Part shown: in pieces, positions 43,451-52,755 of the stretch
How the letters are laid out: each line of letters begins with the position of its first letter
How positions within the stretch are numbered: the first letter of the stretch is position 1
Source of the DNA: Desulfoscipio sp. XC116
Lineage (GTDB): Bacteria > Bacillota > Desulfotomaculia > Desulfotomaculales > Desulfallaceae
DNA length: 64,000 bases
NCBI RefSeq assembly: GCF_039851975.1
Contig: NZ_CP156660.1
Coordinates: forward strand, 2,919,035 to 2,983,034
Reading direction: 5' to 3'
Translations under genes and position numbers: made by a program
The notes under the pieces: generated by a model
The model's input: the letters and a program-made list of their open reading frames with translations, nothing else
What the model was told of the DNA's origin: nothing
Database searches by the model: none

Positions 43451-44875
43451 TTAAACTGATTTTAAATCCGATCCCTTTTGTTCCTTCTTGACCGCTTGTT
43501 TTTCAAGCGCCTTGTTAATAGGCATAGCGGCAAGTGCAACCAGTAAGCCGAAACCCAATGTTGCAATAATGGTTATCGCTTCGGGGTAAATATGCCATAA
43601 CAACATGTAAGCGCTGCACAGCACCAACGACACCAACATCAGGGGAAAAGCCACCACTAAATATTTCATAAAGGTTATAGCGACACCCCGTTTTTCCGCC
43701 ATGCCGATCACCACAACGTTGGCGGAAGCGCCTATGATTGTGCCGTTCCCACCCAGGCAGGCACCCAGAGACAGTGACCACCAGAACAAATTCAGAGCGG
43801 TGGGATCGGTTACACCCATTAAATTCCCCATATCATGAATCATGGGAATCATGGTAGCAACAAAGGGGATATTATCCACAAAGGCAGATGCTATACCCGA
43901 GAGCCATAGTATCAGCATAGAAGTGGGAATCCAGGCACCGCCGGTTATATCCATAGCGGCAGCGGCCACTGCCGCAATAACTCCTGTTTTAACAAGACCG
44001 CCCACCAGCACGAATAGACCAATGAAGAAGAATATTACGGGCCACTCCACAGCATGCAGCGCATGTTCCGGATCCTCACGGCTGATCAGAAGCAGCAAGC
44101 TGGCGCCGGTCAGGGCTATTACCGAAGACTCCAAATGTACGTATTGGTGCAGAACAAAACCGGTTATGGTAAGCGCCAGCACAATCAGACATTTACGCAG
44201 TAATTGCATATCTTTAAGTTCATCGTACTCGTTTAATTCCATTATCTTAGCCTGCCGTTCCGGGTCGGCCACCAGTTGAGACCGGTATATTAAACGCATC
44301 AGGGTCAGGGTAACCACATACACAACTACGATAACAGGGGTAAGATTAATGATAAAGTCCATGAAACCCAGATGGGTTGCACTGCCAATCATAATGTTGG
44401 GCGGGTCACCGATTAAAGTGGCGGTGCCACCTATATTGGAGGCAAATATTTCAGCAATTAGTATCGGCATGGGATTTATTTTAAGTTTCTGGGCAATGGC
44501 AAACGTAACCGGTACTATAAGCAGTACGGTGGTGACATTATCAAGGAAAGCAGATAAAACCGCGGTAACCAGTGAAAGTGCCGCCATGATTTTCAGCGGC
44601 TCGCCCTTAGAGTTTTTGGCCGCTTTAATAGCCAAAAACTCGAAAACACCTGTCTGGCGCGTAATGCCTACGATGATCATCATACCCACCAACAAACCAA
44701 TGGTGTTAAAATCAATATGTTGTACCGCTTCTTCAGGGCTCAAAATTTTAGTTACAGCAATTAGGGCCGCACCCACCAGGGCGATAACAGCCCGGTGTAT
44801 TTTCTCTGACACTATTATGGCATAGGTAATTAAAAATATCGCAGTAGCGAAATAAATTTGCAAATGCTCCGGCAA
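43451..44875 (-). CDS. ArsB/NhaD-superfamily ion transporter
   Basis: The 474-residue protein has about twelve membrane helices and the ion-transporter superfamily motifs FLDNVTTVLLIVPVTFAI, NIGGTATLIGDPPNIMIG and, in the second half, SAFVDNIPFVATMIP and GGNGTIIGASANVV. These fit the ArsB/NhaD/SLC13-like group; NhaD-type Na+/H+ exchange and arsenite or anion export are both possible, and no ars gene is near. The TTG at 44875 follows GGGGGAA; the frame stays open to 44944 with no ribosome site. It may balance ions for the sodium-driven transporters close by. Confidence 0.85.
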   Translation of the reverse strand: MPEHLQIYFATAIFLITYAIIVSEKIHRAVIALVGAALIAVTKILSPEEAVQHIDFNTIGLLVGMMIIVGITRQTGVFEFLAIKAAKNSKGEPLKIMAALSLVTAVLSAFLDNVTTVLLIVPVTFAIAQKLKINPMPILIAEIFASNIGGTATLIGDPPNIMIGSATHLGFMDFIINLTPVIVVVYVVTLTLMRLIYRSQLVADPERQAKIMELNEYDELKDMQLLRKCLIVLALTITGFVLHQYVHLESSVIALTGASLLLLISREDPEHALHAVEWPVIFFFIGLFVLVGGLVKTGVIAAVAAAAMDITGGAWIPTSMLILWLSGIASAFVDNIPFVATMIPMIHDMGNLMGVTDPTALNLFWWSLSLGACLGGNGTIIGASANVVVIGMAEKRGVAITFMKYLVVAFPLMLVSLVLCSAYMLLWHIYPEAITIIATLGFGLLVALAAMPINKALEKQAVKKEQKGSDLKSV

Positions 44876-45247
44876 GTCTCTTCCCCCTTTGTCAGCAGTG
44901 TAATGTAATATAATTATGCTAGCCTCATATATTTCAATAGCCAAATTATAATACTTTCATTTTACCCCACCTCCGGCGAACTAACTTGTCGGTAATTGCG
45001 TTTATGTATCGAAAAAACCACTCACAAAACATGACCGCTAGCAGATCACTATACAGATCGTTGTGAAATATATTACTATTACCCGCAAAAAAAAATCTTA
45101 AACAACTAGATTAGTATTTAGTTTTGTCACTACCATATTAAATACATAACTAATTTTAACATAACCCTGCCGCCGGTTCAATTCTGTTTTTTCAAAAATA
45201 CAAAATACTTTAAATTTATTTTTGTTTTTGTCACCTTCTGCCTGTGC

Positions 45248-45303
45248 TTGACAATAAGTTAAGCTCCCTTCTTATTTGAAGGGAGCTTAACAGCTATTGT
45301 CAA
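45248..45303 (-). terminator. Long hairpin ending the qmo-hdr genes
   Basis: GTTAAGCTCCCTTC (45258-45271) pairs with GAAGGGAGCTTAAC (45278-45291), and outer TTGACAATA / TATTGTCAA arms (45248-45256, 45295-45303) extend it. It lies 14 bases after the hdrB stop. The rest of the gap to 44876 holds no gene. Confidence 0.75.
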
Positions 45304-45317
45304 TGCATAAATCATTA

Positions 45318-46196
45318 TTATCTCACTCCATAAGGAGCCAGAGCAGCATATGGCGATACAATGTTATATTTAAGCGCCCAGGCATCGGTCGGTAAATCAA
45401 AGGCTATGGCCATTAATTGAGTAAAAAATAAAATCGGCATATTAAAATTGGTTCCACGCAGCTGGTTGACTCGTTGCTGATACGCATCCAGATTCATCTG
45501 GCACATCGGGCAGGGAGTAACGATAACCTGCGCCCCACCCTGGGCCGCCGAATCGAAAAGCCTGTGGATACTGTCAACAACTATATCAGTTCCGGCTAAA
45601 GCGTGAGAACTGCCACAGCAACGAGTTCTCATGGGAAAAGCGGTGGCTTCCGCCCCCATGGACTCTATTAATCGATCAAACATCACGGGGTATTCCGGAT
45701 CGTCAAACTCGTACGGAATAGCCCGTACTGTTTGACAACCTACATATCCGGCCACTTTAAGCCCTTTAAGCGAGCGCTTGATTCTTTTAGTAATTCTTTC
45801 AAAACCCACATCACTGATAACCACTTCCAGGAACTGGCGCACCCGCAGCGTACCGTTATACTGGTAACCGCCCGCGGCCAGCGCCTCATTGGCCATAGCC
45901 TTAAAGTGCTCATCTTCCTTAAAACGTTTATTTGTACGGGCCAGGCTCAGATAACATGAACTGCAACCGGTCACCACATCCTGCCCCTTAGGCTCAGCTA
46001 TGGCTAAATTACGCCCGGTCATCACCTGCTGGGTAAAGTCCCCCACTACACCGGAGGCCACTGTCGCACCACAGCAGTTCCAATCGGGTATTTCCTCCAA
46101 TTGCAGATCAAGAGCATGCGCTACAGCCTCAGTTGATTTTAAATTGGCTTGAGCCGTTGCCTCCATGGAACAACCGGGATAAAAGCTGTATTTCAT
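45318..46196 (-). CDS. hdrB: Heterodisulfide reductase subunit B-like protein (replaces QmoC)
   Basis: HdrB proteins carry noncubane [4Fe-4S] clusters in CCG domains and transfer electrons to or from a disulfide-type site. The 292-residue protein has two complete CCG motifs: Cys9, Cys41-Cys42, Cys78 and Cys81; then Cys154, Cys193-Cys194, Cys229 and Cys232. No membrane helix is present. The ATG overlaps the hdrC stop (TAATG). After qmoA and qmoB, hdrCB stands where QmoC is found in Gram-negative sulfate reducers. The partner might be a soluble or membrane donor; this is inferred. Confidence 0.92.
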   Translation of the reverse strand: MKYSFYPGCSMEATAQANLKSTEAVAHALDLQLEEIPDWNCCGATVASGVVGDFTQQVMTGRNLAIAEPKGQDVVTGCSSCYLSLARTNKRFKEDEHFKAMANEALAAGGYQYNGTLRVRQFLEVVISDVGFERITKRIKRSLKGLKVAGYVGCQTVRAIPYEFDDPEYPVMFDRLIESMGAEATAFPMRTRCCGSSHALAGTDIVVDSIHRLFDSAAQGGAQVIVTPCPMCQMNLDAYQQRVNQLRGTNFNMPILFFTQLMAIAFDLPTDAWALKYNIVSPYAALAPYGVR

Positions 46197-46792
46197 TATC
46201 TGGCCTCCTTCCCGCTAAGTTCCCGAGCTTTACGAATAATTTTTTTCAAGTTGCCCAAATCCTTAACTTTTTTAGGCGGCAGTAAAGGTAACCGGCGATG
46301 TTTGAGCATATTGATACCCACGTCTCTCAATGCCATATACTTTAGCACTTCGTCTAAGCCACGGAACAAGAAATAGCGGGCTGTTATACCACCCTCAAAG
46401 GACTTGCCGCGACCAGCCACTTCCGCCCAAAAAGCTTTATAGAAAGCAGCCTGGGGGTAATCGCCATACCCGTTATCCAAGGCATACTTTTTAAGATCGT
46501 GCATTACATCAACCAGGGGAACCCCCCTGGGACAGCGCACCAGGCAGGTGCAGCATGAAGTACAATACCAAAATGTATTGGCTTGCATAACCTCGTCTTT
46601 TTTGCCAAGCTTAATTAAATTAAACAACCTTCTTGGTGAATAATCCATAATATCTCGAGTTGCGCACGATATGGCACACATACCGCACTGCATGCATTGC
46701 TTAATATAACTACCATTTTCTAAACTATATATCTCCCGGGCAAATTTCAAATCATATTTTACCTTTTCAGGTAATTTATTTGTTTGCTCCAT
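46196..46792 (-). CDS. hdrC: Heterodisulfide reductase subunit C-like ferredoxin protein
   Basis: HdrC passes electrons between flavin/FeS subunits and HdrB. The 198-residue protein has two [4Fe-4S] motifs: Cys33-x2-Cys36-x2-Cys39-x3-Cys43 and Cys77-x2-Cys80-x2-Cys83-x3-Cys87 with an extra Cys81. A helical C-terminus follows, with no membrane helix (unlike QmoC or DsrM). It is directly coupled to hdrB by a one-base overlap and separated from qmoB by 105 bases with a hairpin. Confidence 0.92.
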   Translation of the reverse strand: MEQTNKLPEKVKYDLKFAREIYSLENGSYIKQCMQCGMCAISCATRDIMDYSPRRLFNLIKLGKKDEVMQANTFWYCTSCCTCLVRCPRGVPLVDVMHDLKKYALDNGYGDYPQAAFYKAFWAEVAGRGKSFEGGITARYFLFRGLDEVLKYMALRDVGINMLKHRRLPLLPPKKVKDLGNLKKIIRKARELSGKEAR

Positions 46793-46831
46793 AAAAGAAC
46801 ATGCTCCTTTTCTATTTTTTAAAGGAGTGCA

Positions 46832-46853
46832 GGACGGCCTTTAATGGCCGCCC
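46832..46853 (-). promoter_or_regulatory. Hairpin between qmoB and hdrC
   Basis: GGACGGCC (46832-46839) pairs with GGCCGCCC (46846-46853) with one mismatch. There is no adjacent T run, so it may mark mRNA processing or set the ratio of qmoAB to hdrCB. Confidence 0.45.
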
Positions 46854-46897
46854 TTTCTATCTATTTCAGTGCTAATAAACCAGAGGTGCATTATTGC

Positions 46898-49102
46898 CTA
46901 CTGAAAATCCTTCATTGGGTTGGGCCCTAATTCTTCAAGCTCAGCGGCAAAATCATCCAACATTGCGGGAATCTTGTCGTAATCCATAATATTCACCGTG
47001 GTAGCCCGTACCCGCTCGGATTCCAAACCAAGCCTGTTTAATGTCTCAGATATCTTGGAAAGACGAATTTCAGCAAGTTCACTACCCTTCATAAAGTGAC
47101 ACTGATAATCATCGCCGTGTTTGCAGCCTAATAACATAACGCCGTCAAAGCCCTTGGCCATGGCATCGTTAACCCATACCAGGTTCAGTGAACCCAGGCA
47201 GCGCACAGGTATAATCCGCACCCAGGGGTTGTACTGGATGTGATTGATACCGGCCATATCCAGAGCGGGAATAGCATCGTTTTCACAGGCAAATATAAGA
47301 ATCCTCGGTTTTTCATCGGCTTCCTCGGGAACTTCAACAGCTTTGACCATATTGCCGATCATCGGCACCGAGTAGTTTTTAAAGGATATAATCCGCTCAG
47401 GGCAGGCGCCCATGCATGTCCCGCACCTTCTGCAGCGGGTGGGATTAGGCAGTGGATTACCCTTGGCGTCTTCATTAATGGCTCCAAAGGGACATTCTTC
47501 CGTGCAGCGTTTGCACTGGGTACAGCGGTTCATATTAAATTCAGGGAAAGACATATCGCCGGAACGTGGGTGCACCGCTTCCCCTTTAATGGTGGATTCA
47601 ATACACTGGATAGCTTTGAGAGCGGCACCGGTGGCATCTTCCACAGCCGAAAGCATATCCATGGGAGCCCTTACCACACCGGCAGCGTAAATACCGGTAC
47701 GTCTGGTTTCATATGGGAAGCAAATATAGTGTGAATCTGGAAAACCATATTTAAGCGCCGGCAGTTCCGGACCTTGCCGGTATTCAAGGTTCAACAAATT
47801 GGACTTGACAACAGGAGGCACTGTCGCCTTGGGCTCATCAGATGCCGCAGCGGCTTCCTCCTCGGCTTCCTGTTCAACCAGATCGCCAAGCGCGGCGGTG
47901 GGAACCATACCGTTGGCCAGCACCACCAGGTCAAACTCATCAGCTTCAGATTTTGTGCCCATAGTATGGTCATCCGCTTCAATAGTCAACTGACCGTCGC
48001 TTTCACTAATGTCAGTAACATCGCCCTTAATAAAAATAACGCCTTCCTGCTGAGCTCTTTTATAAAAGTGCTCGTACTGGCCATTGGAACGGATATCCTT
48101 ATAGTAAACGTATACATTAGCTTCTTCGTTCTTTTCTTTTACGTATAAGGCTTGTTTAATTGATTCAATACAGCAGGCGGCTGAACAATACGGCAGATGC
48201 TCCTGGTCCCTGGAGCCGGCGCACTGGATAAAAGCCACTTTATTGGCTTCCATCTTGCCCGCGGCAACCATCTCTTCAAACATAGACTGAGTGATCACAT
48301 TTCCATACTTGCCAAAGCCCAGGTGGCCCAATTTCTCGGGTTCATACGGCTTAGCACCGGTGGCTAGAACAATAGCACCCACTCTTTCTTCAATGTCAGT
48401 GCCATTTTGGGCAATGGTGACATCAAACATACCGGGCCCCCCGGCTGTTTTGGCTATAACAGCCGATGTATAAACCTTGACACCGGCGTCTTCTGCCGCC
48501 TTAATCAAAGCGGGAATGCTATTTTCTTCTAATTCGGTAAAGGGAGGCTTCATGGGTACTTGCTTATACATTTTGCCTACATAGCCACCCAACACAGCTT
48601 CCTTTTCCACCAACACTGTTTTATATCCGGCTCTGGCCGACTCCAACGCGGCTGTCAGTCCGGTAAATCCGCCACCGATTACCAAAACAGTACTGGATAA
48701 ATTCTCGCCGATAAACGGTTCCGGGATATTCAAGTTTTTAAGCTTGGCCAGAGACATGCGCACATAATCTTCGGCCAACATTTGGGTATCTTCGTCATCG
48801 CCGGTATGAGACCAGGCAACCTGTTCCCGCAGATTCACTCTTTCCACTATTTTGTCAGATCCAAAATTAAATACATCTGTGTTAACCCTGGAAGAGCAGC
48901 CTGCTACAACAACTGTATTGACACCCTCCTCGGCAATGTCCTTCTTAATTAATTCAAGGCCGTTTTTTCCGCAAAGGAAAGCATCACTTTTGCATATATC
49001 GGCTTTATATTCCTTAGATGCCACCTTTGACAGCGCATCTATATCCAGGGCATCACCAATTCCGCATCCTGAACAAATATATACGGCTATCTTTTTTTCC
49101 AT
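46898..49102 (-). CDS. qmoB: QmoB, HdrA-like flavoprotein of the APS-reductase electron chain
   Basis: QmoB is a soluble subunit of the complex that feeds electrons to AprBA. The 734-residue protein has an N-terminal cysteine region (CSGCGIGD, 10-17), an FAD fold starting VLVIGGGFTGL near residue 140, an acidic insertion around 410-430 (EQEAEEEAAAASDE), two ferredoxin motifs (CTQCKRCTEECPFG and CRRCGTCMGACPE, about 525-575), and a C-terminal MvhD/FlpD-like domain with CKHGDDYQCHF. This order is that of QmoB. It overlaps qmoA by one base (TAATG). Translation coupling is expected. Confidence 0.94.
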   Translation of the reverse strand: MEKKIAVYICSGCGIGDALDIDALSKVASKEYKADICKSDAFLCGKNGLELIKKDIAEEGVNTVVVAGCSSRVNTDVFNFGSDKIVERVNLREQVAWSHTGDDEDTQMLAEDYVRMSLAKLKNLNIPEPFIGENLSSTVLVIGGGFTGLTAALESARAGYKTVLVEKEAVLGGYVGKMYKQVPMKPPFTELEENSIPALIKAAEDAGVKVYTSAVIAKTAGGPGMFDVTIAQNGTDIEERVGAIVLATGAKPYEPEKLGHLGFGKYGNVITQSMFEEMVAAGKMEANKVAFIQCAGSRDQEHLPYCSAACCIESIKQALYVKEKNEEANVYVYYKDIRSNGQYEHFYKRAQQEGVIFIKGDVTDISESDGQLTIEADDHTMGTKSEADEFDLVVLANGMVPTAALGDLVEQEAEEEAAAASDEPKATVPPVVKSNLLNLEYRQGPELPALKYGFPDSHYICFPYETRRTGIYAAGVVRAPMDMLSAVEDATGAALKAIQCIESTIKGEAVHPRSGDMSFPEFNMNRCTQCKRCTEECPFGAINEDAKGNPLPNPTRCRRCGTCMGACPERIISFKNYSVPMIGNMVKAVEVPEEADEKPRILIFACENDAIPALDMAGINHIQYNPWVRIIPVRCLGSLNLVWVNDAMAKGFDGVMLLGCKHGDDYQCHFMKGSELAEIRLSKISETLNRLGLESERVRATTVNIMDYDKIPAMLDDFAAELEELGPNPMKDFQ

Positions 49103-50358
49103 TACTGTTGCCCCCTCACCGTAGATTGGATCGCCTTAAGTGCTGTAGCTGTGGCATCTCTTACAGCTGAGGCAACGTCCAACGGATTTTTGACGCATCC
49201 GGCGGCATAGATACCAGGCTGCGAACCGGATATCACAAAGCCGTCCTCGTCATAAGCCATATCGGCGGGCACCATGGACTTAGCAGTGGCAGGCGCCATG
49301 CCGGTGGCCAGCACTACCATGTCATAAGCTCTTTCTTCAATTTTTTGTTCAATCTGGTTTTCGGCCACAACAATCAATTGTTTGGTTGACGAATCCTCTT
49401 TGATCTCACCGGCCTTACCCTTGATAAATTGAACGTTGGCCTCCCGCTCCACCTTGGTATAGAAGTCTTCATACTTGCCCCGCGCTCTGATATCAATGTA
49501 ATAGATATAGATTTCCGCCTCGGGGTATTGTTCCCGCACATAAGTTGCTTGTTTTAAAGAAGCCAGGCAACACACGGAAGAGCATGCTTTTAAATGATTT
49601 TCATCCCGGGAACCGGCACATTGAATAAAAGCAATGCTCTTAATTTCCTTACCGTCGGAAGGACGTACAATCTTGCCGCCGGTCGGCCCGTTAACAGCAG
49701 CCAATCTTTCCATCATTACATTAGTAATAACATTGTCATAACAGCCAAAACCATAATAGCTGAGTTTGGTCGCGTCATAGGCATCCCAACCGGTTGCCCA
49801 CACAATAGCGCCCACATTTAAGTTAATTGTCTTGGGCTGCATGCTTAAATCAATGGCATCATATACGCAGGCATTGACACATTTACCGCACTCCGCCCCC
49901 TGACATGCATCCATATCAATAACATATTTCATGGGGAAAGCAAATTGATGCGGCAGGTAAACAGCCTTAGTCTTATCCATACCATAGTTAAAGTCATTAG
50001 GCCTTTGAGCGGGACAGACATCAGCACACTGATTGCAACCGGTACAATTTTCGTTAACATAACGCGGGTTTATTTTTACGGTAACATCAAAGTTGCCTTC
50101 CTGTCCGGAAATACTTTCAACTTCCGCCATGGTAAAGAAGTTAACCCGCGGGTTCTTTTTAATCCGCTGAAAGTTGATTTCCAAACCACAGTTAGGCGGA
50201 CACAGTTTGGGGAAATACTGGTTTACCTGAGCTACCTTACCGCCAAGATACGGCTTTTTCTCCACAATGTATACTTGCTGGCCTGTTTCAGCGGCTTCCA
50301 GGGCCGCGGTTATACCGCTTATGCCCCCCCCTACCACTAATATACTTTTATTTGCCAT
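49102..50358 (-). CDS. qmoA: QmoA, HdrA-like flavoprotein
   Basis: QmoA is the first flavoprotein subunit of the Qmo complex. The 418-residue protein begins with a dinucleotide-binding loop (ILVVGGGISGITAALEA, residues 5-21), then CPPNCGLEINFQRI, and has iron-sulfur motifs NCTGCNQCADVCPAQ (about 107-121) and ACQGAECGKCVNACVYDA (about 150-167), followed by a second FAD-related half (AFIQCAGSRDE, and GIYAAGCVKNPLDV near the C-terminus). The ATG is used. It lies about 460 bases downstream of aprA across terminators and repeats, so it may have its own promoter. Confidence 0.94.
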   Translation of the reverse strand: MANKSILVVGGGISGITAALEAAETGQQVYIVEKKPYLGGKVAQVNQYFPKLCPPNCGLEINFQRIKKNPRVNFFTMAEVESISGQEGNFDVTVKINPRYVNENCTGCNQCADVCPAQRPNDFNYGMDKTKAVYLPHQFAFPMKYVIDMDACQGAECGKCVNACVYDAIDLSMQPKTINLNVGAIVWATGWDAYDATKLSYYGFGCYDNVITNVMMERLAAVNGPTGGKIVRPSDGKEIKSIAFIQCAGSRDENHLKACSSVCCLASLKQATYVREQYPEAEIYIYYIDIRARGKYEDFYTKVEREANVQFIKGKAGEIKEDSSTKQLIVVAENQIEQKIEERAYDMVVLATGMAPATAKSMVPADMAYDEDGFVISGSQPGIYAAGCVKNPLDVASAVRDATATALKAIQSTVRGQQ

Positions 50359-50447
50359 ATTTTATCACCACGCCATTTCTCCCCTGTTTGTATTTATCCA
50401 TAATCATTTAAAACTATTGTGATTTTTTTCTTACAGCCACCGGGAAT

Positions 50448-50483
50448 GAAAAAAAACTCCAGGCGGCCTGTAAGGACGCCTGG
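50448..50483 (-). terminator. Rho-independent terminator before qmoA
   Basis: CCAGGCG (50459-50465) pairs with CGCCTGG (50477-50483); on the minus strand AG and eight Ts follow. It would stop aprBA transcripts ahead of qmoA. Confidence 0.75.
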
Positions 50484-50587
50484 CAAAATAATAAATCCGT
50501 TAAAAATTCGCCCAGTCCCTACAGCATTACACAGCCAGGGCTGCAACCATAACTGTTCATTGTGCATCCTTTTTCATTGTTACAGCG

Positions 50588-50617
50588 CAAAAAGCCCGCG
50601 GCCATCGGCTACGGGCC
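50588..50617 (-). terminator. Hairpin with T run downstream of aprA
   Basis: GCCCG-TAGCC / GGCC-GCGGGC stem around 50594-50617, followed on the minus strand by TTTTTGCGC. With the previous hairpin this makes a double stop between aprA and qmoA. Confidence 0.6.
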
Positions 50618-50663
50618 CTCTTTGCGCCGTGGATGGCACATGCGAAGAGTACATGATCTCCCC

Positions 50664-50807
50664 GGGACATGGGTAAGATCAGTTATTTTCAATAGGGACA
50701 TGCATTCATCTCCGGGACATTACTATATCTTGGGATATACCTCTAAAGAGGTATATCCCTTTACTTACTGGAATTGTGTCCCTTTGATTTTCTTGAAGGT
50801 GTGTCCC
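50664..50807. repeat. Cluster of GGGACA repeats with a 12-bp palindrome
   Basis: GGGACAT occurs at 50664, 50695 and 50714, and its inverse GTGTCCC at 50776 and 50801. Between them is a perfect hairpin GGGATATACCTC / GAGGTATATCCC (50732-50743, 50748-50759). It begins 12 bases after the aprA stop. The look is that of a decayed REP or insertion remnant. Confidence 0.5.
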
Positions 50808-50818
50808 TTTTACGCTAA

Positions 50819-52699
50819 TTAGTCAAACAAACGGATAACGGGCTTCTTAAACACATCCCACTGTGCAGTGGCGGGATCCCACTTGAGGTTTACAAAACAC
50901 AGCCAGTTTTCTTCATCCATCTTCGGAGCATCAGCACGGAAGTAGTAACCGGGCCAACGAGTCTCTTCACGGAACAGCACTGTGCGCACGTGAGATTCGG
51001 CTTGCCACATACGGTGGATATTTTCCCAGCATCTCATAAGTTCATGCAGGTCGGCAGCAGCCAGTTTATCGGAGTCTTCCTTCATGAATTCAAGCAGTTC
51101 CATAGCCCTGTCGAGACTAGGCTTGTTGGTACTGAAATTCGCGGTCACACCACCGACATACTCATCCATCAATTTCTGCAGGCGGAACATGAACATCTTG
51201 GGCTTAATATAAGCCGGGTTGACTTCGGGGTCAGTGGTGAAGTTTTTATTGGCTTCAAAAACTTCCAGCGGCTTGTAAGTAGCGGCTTTCAGTTCTTCCA
51301 CCTTGGCGGCGTCAACATTGGGCTGAGCGTTGTTTTCCGTAATGAACTTAACGGCGGCCTTGGCAGCAATTCTGCCCTCAGCGTGGGAACCGGAGGAAAA
51401 CTTGTGGCTGGAAGCGCCGGAAGCATCACCGGCAGCGAACAGACCCTTGACCGTGGTCATGTTGGCATAACCCCAGAAATACTCAGCCGGAGCAATGTCT
51501 TCGGGACCGGATACCCATGCGCCGGATGCGCCGGAGTGGGAACCAATGAAGTAAGGCTCGGCGGCTGCAATCTCGGAGGATTTTTCTTCCGGAGCAGTGT
51601 TGGTGGCAGCCCACAACAGAGCCTGTGCAATGGTCATATCAAGGAAATCTTCCCAAGCTTCGGATTCCAGTTCCTTCATTTTCTTCTTGAAGGCCTTGGG
51701 ATCGTCTTTATAAGCATCAGCCAGCTTGCCAATAGCTTCGTTGGTCATCATAAGCAGAGGGCCTTTGCCTTCGCTTACATCCAGCATGCCGAGATAGTTG
51801 CGCAGGTTGGCCGGAATCGGCTTCACCAAGCCATAAGGAGCCCAGTTTTGCAGTTCTTCGCGGCGCTCTACCATATATTCGCCACCGATAGCACTGATAG
51901 CTCTGGATTTGAAGAGCAGGAACCAAGCACCAACCGGGCCGTAAGCATCTTTAAAGCGGACCGGGATGAAACGTACTTCCTGACAGGTCATTTCAGCACC
52001 GGCACGAATGGTAAAGTATGCGCTGGAACCAGTGGAGAACGGGGGATACCAGGAACGGCCAAGACCTTCACCGGTGGAACGGGGCTTAAACACGCCTACG
52101 GCACCGCCCATGGCTGCCAAAACGGCTTTAGCCTTAAATACATAAAATTTATTTTCGCGAACGCTGAAGCCCACGGCGCCGGCAATTCTATCGCCGTCCA
52201 GCAAAGGCTCGATTACGAATACGCGCTCGTAAATATTATCCATGCCCAGAGCATTCTTAGCAGCTTCAGCAACGATAACCTTGTAAGATTCACCGTTGAT
52301 CATGATCTGCCAGCGGCCTTCATTTACATAGTCGCCATCGTCATTTTTCCAAATGGGCAGACCCCATTTTTCAAACAGGTGCACAGTACCGTCAACGTGG
52401 CGGGCAATGTTATAAACGAGGTCGTCACGGGCAATGCCCATAAGGTCGTTTTTAACGTATTCCACATACTGCTCAACAGTATTTTTACCTTTGCCTACAC
52501 CAAGGTACTGGTTAATAGCGGACAAACCCATAGCCACGGCACCGGAGCGATCCAACGCCGCCTTGTCAACCAGGGTAACTTTCAAGCCGCTTTTTTTGGC
52601 CCAGTAAGCTGCTTCCACAGCTGCCCCGCAGGCTGCCATACCGCCGCCCACAATCAGAAGGTCAGTGGTAACTTCAACAGTTTCAAAATTCATCGGCAT
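50819..52699 (-). CDS. aprA: Adenylylsulfate reductase alpha subunit AprA
   Basis: AprA is the FAD subunit that reduces adenosine 5'-phosphosulfate to sulfite and AMP in the cytoplasm. The 626-residue protein starts with an FAD loop (DLLIVGGGMAACGAAVEAA, about 12-30) and shows family segments such as KSRAISAIGGEYM, and SSHKFSSGSHAEGRIAAKAA before the C-terminal helical domain (about 475-600). Length is slightly short of proteobacterial AprA (about 660), as in Gram-positive forms. It is transcribed after aprB across 56 bases. A long antisense frame over it is a codon artefact. Confidence 0.96.
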   Translation of the reverse strand: MPMNFETVEVTTDLLIVGGGMAACGAAVEAAYWAKKSGLKVTLVDKAALDRSGAVAMGLSAINQYLGVGKGKNTVEQYVEYVKNDLMGIARDDLVYNIARHVDGTVHLFEKWGLPIWKNDDGDYVNEGRWQIMINGESYKVIVAEAAKNALGMDNIYERVFVIEPLLDGDRIAGAVGFSVRENKFYVFKAKAVLAAMGGAVGVFKPRSTGEGLGRSWYPPFSTGSSAYFTIRAGAEMTCQEVRFIPVRFKDAYGPVGAWFLLFKSRAISAIGGEYMVERREELQNWAPYGLVKPIPANLRNYLGMLDVSEGKGPLLMMTNEAIGKLADAYKDDPKAFKKKMKELESEAWEDFLDMTIAQALLWAATNTAPEEKSSEIAAAEPYFIGSHSGASGAWVSGPEDIAPAEYFWGYANMTTVKGLFAAGDASGASSHKFSSGSHAEGRIAAKAAVKFITENNAQPNVDAAKVEELKAATYKPLEVFEANKNFTTDPEVNPAYIKPKMFMFRLQKLMDEYVGGVTANFSTNKPSLDRAMELLEFMKEDSDKLAAADLHELMRCWENIHRMWQAESHVRTVLFREETRWPGYYFRADAPKMDEENWLCFVNLKWDPATAQWDVFKKPVIRLFD

Positions 52700-52755
52700 T
52701 TATATTTAACCTCCTCCGTAAAGTTCTCTTAGATAAAATTAACTTAAATGATTGA

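Noticed and set aside
50990-52732. A 580-codon open frame antisense to aprA
   Set aside because: It mirrors the aprA codon pattern, has no ribosome site, and aprA itself is certain. Long antisense frames are common opposite highly biased genes.
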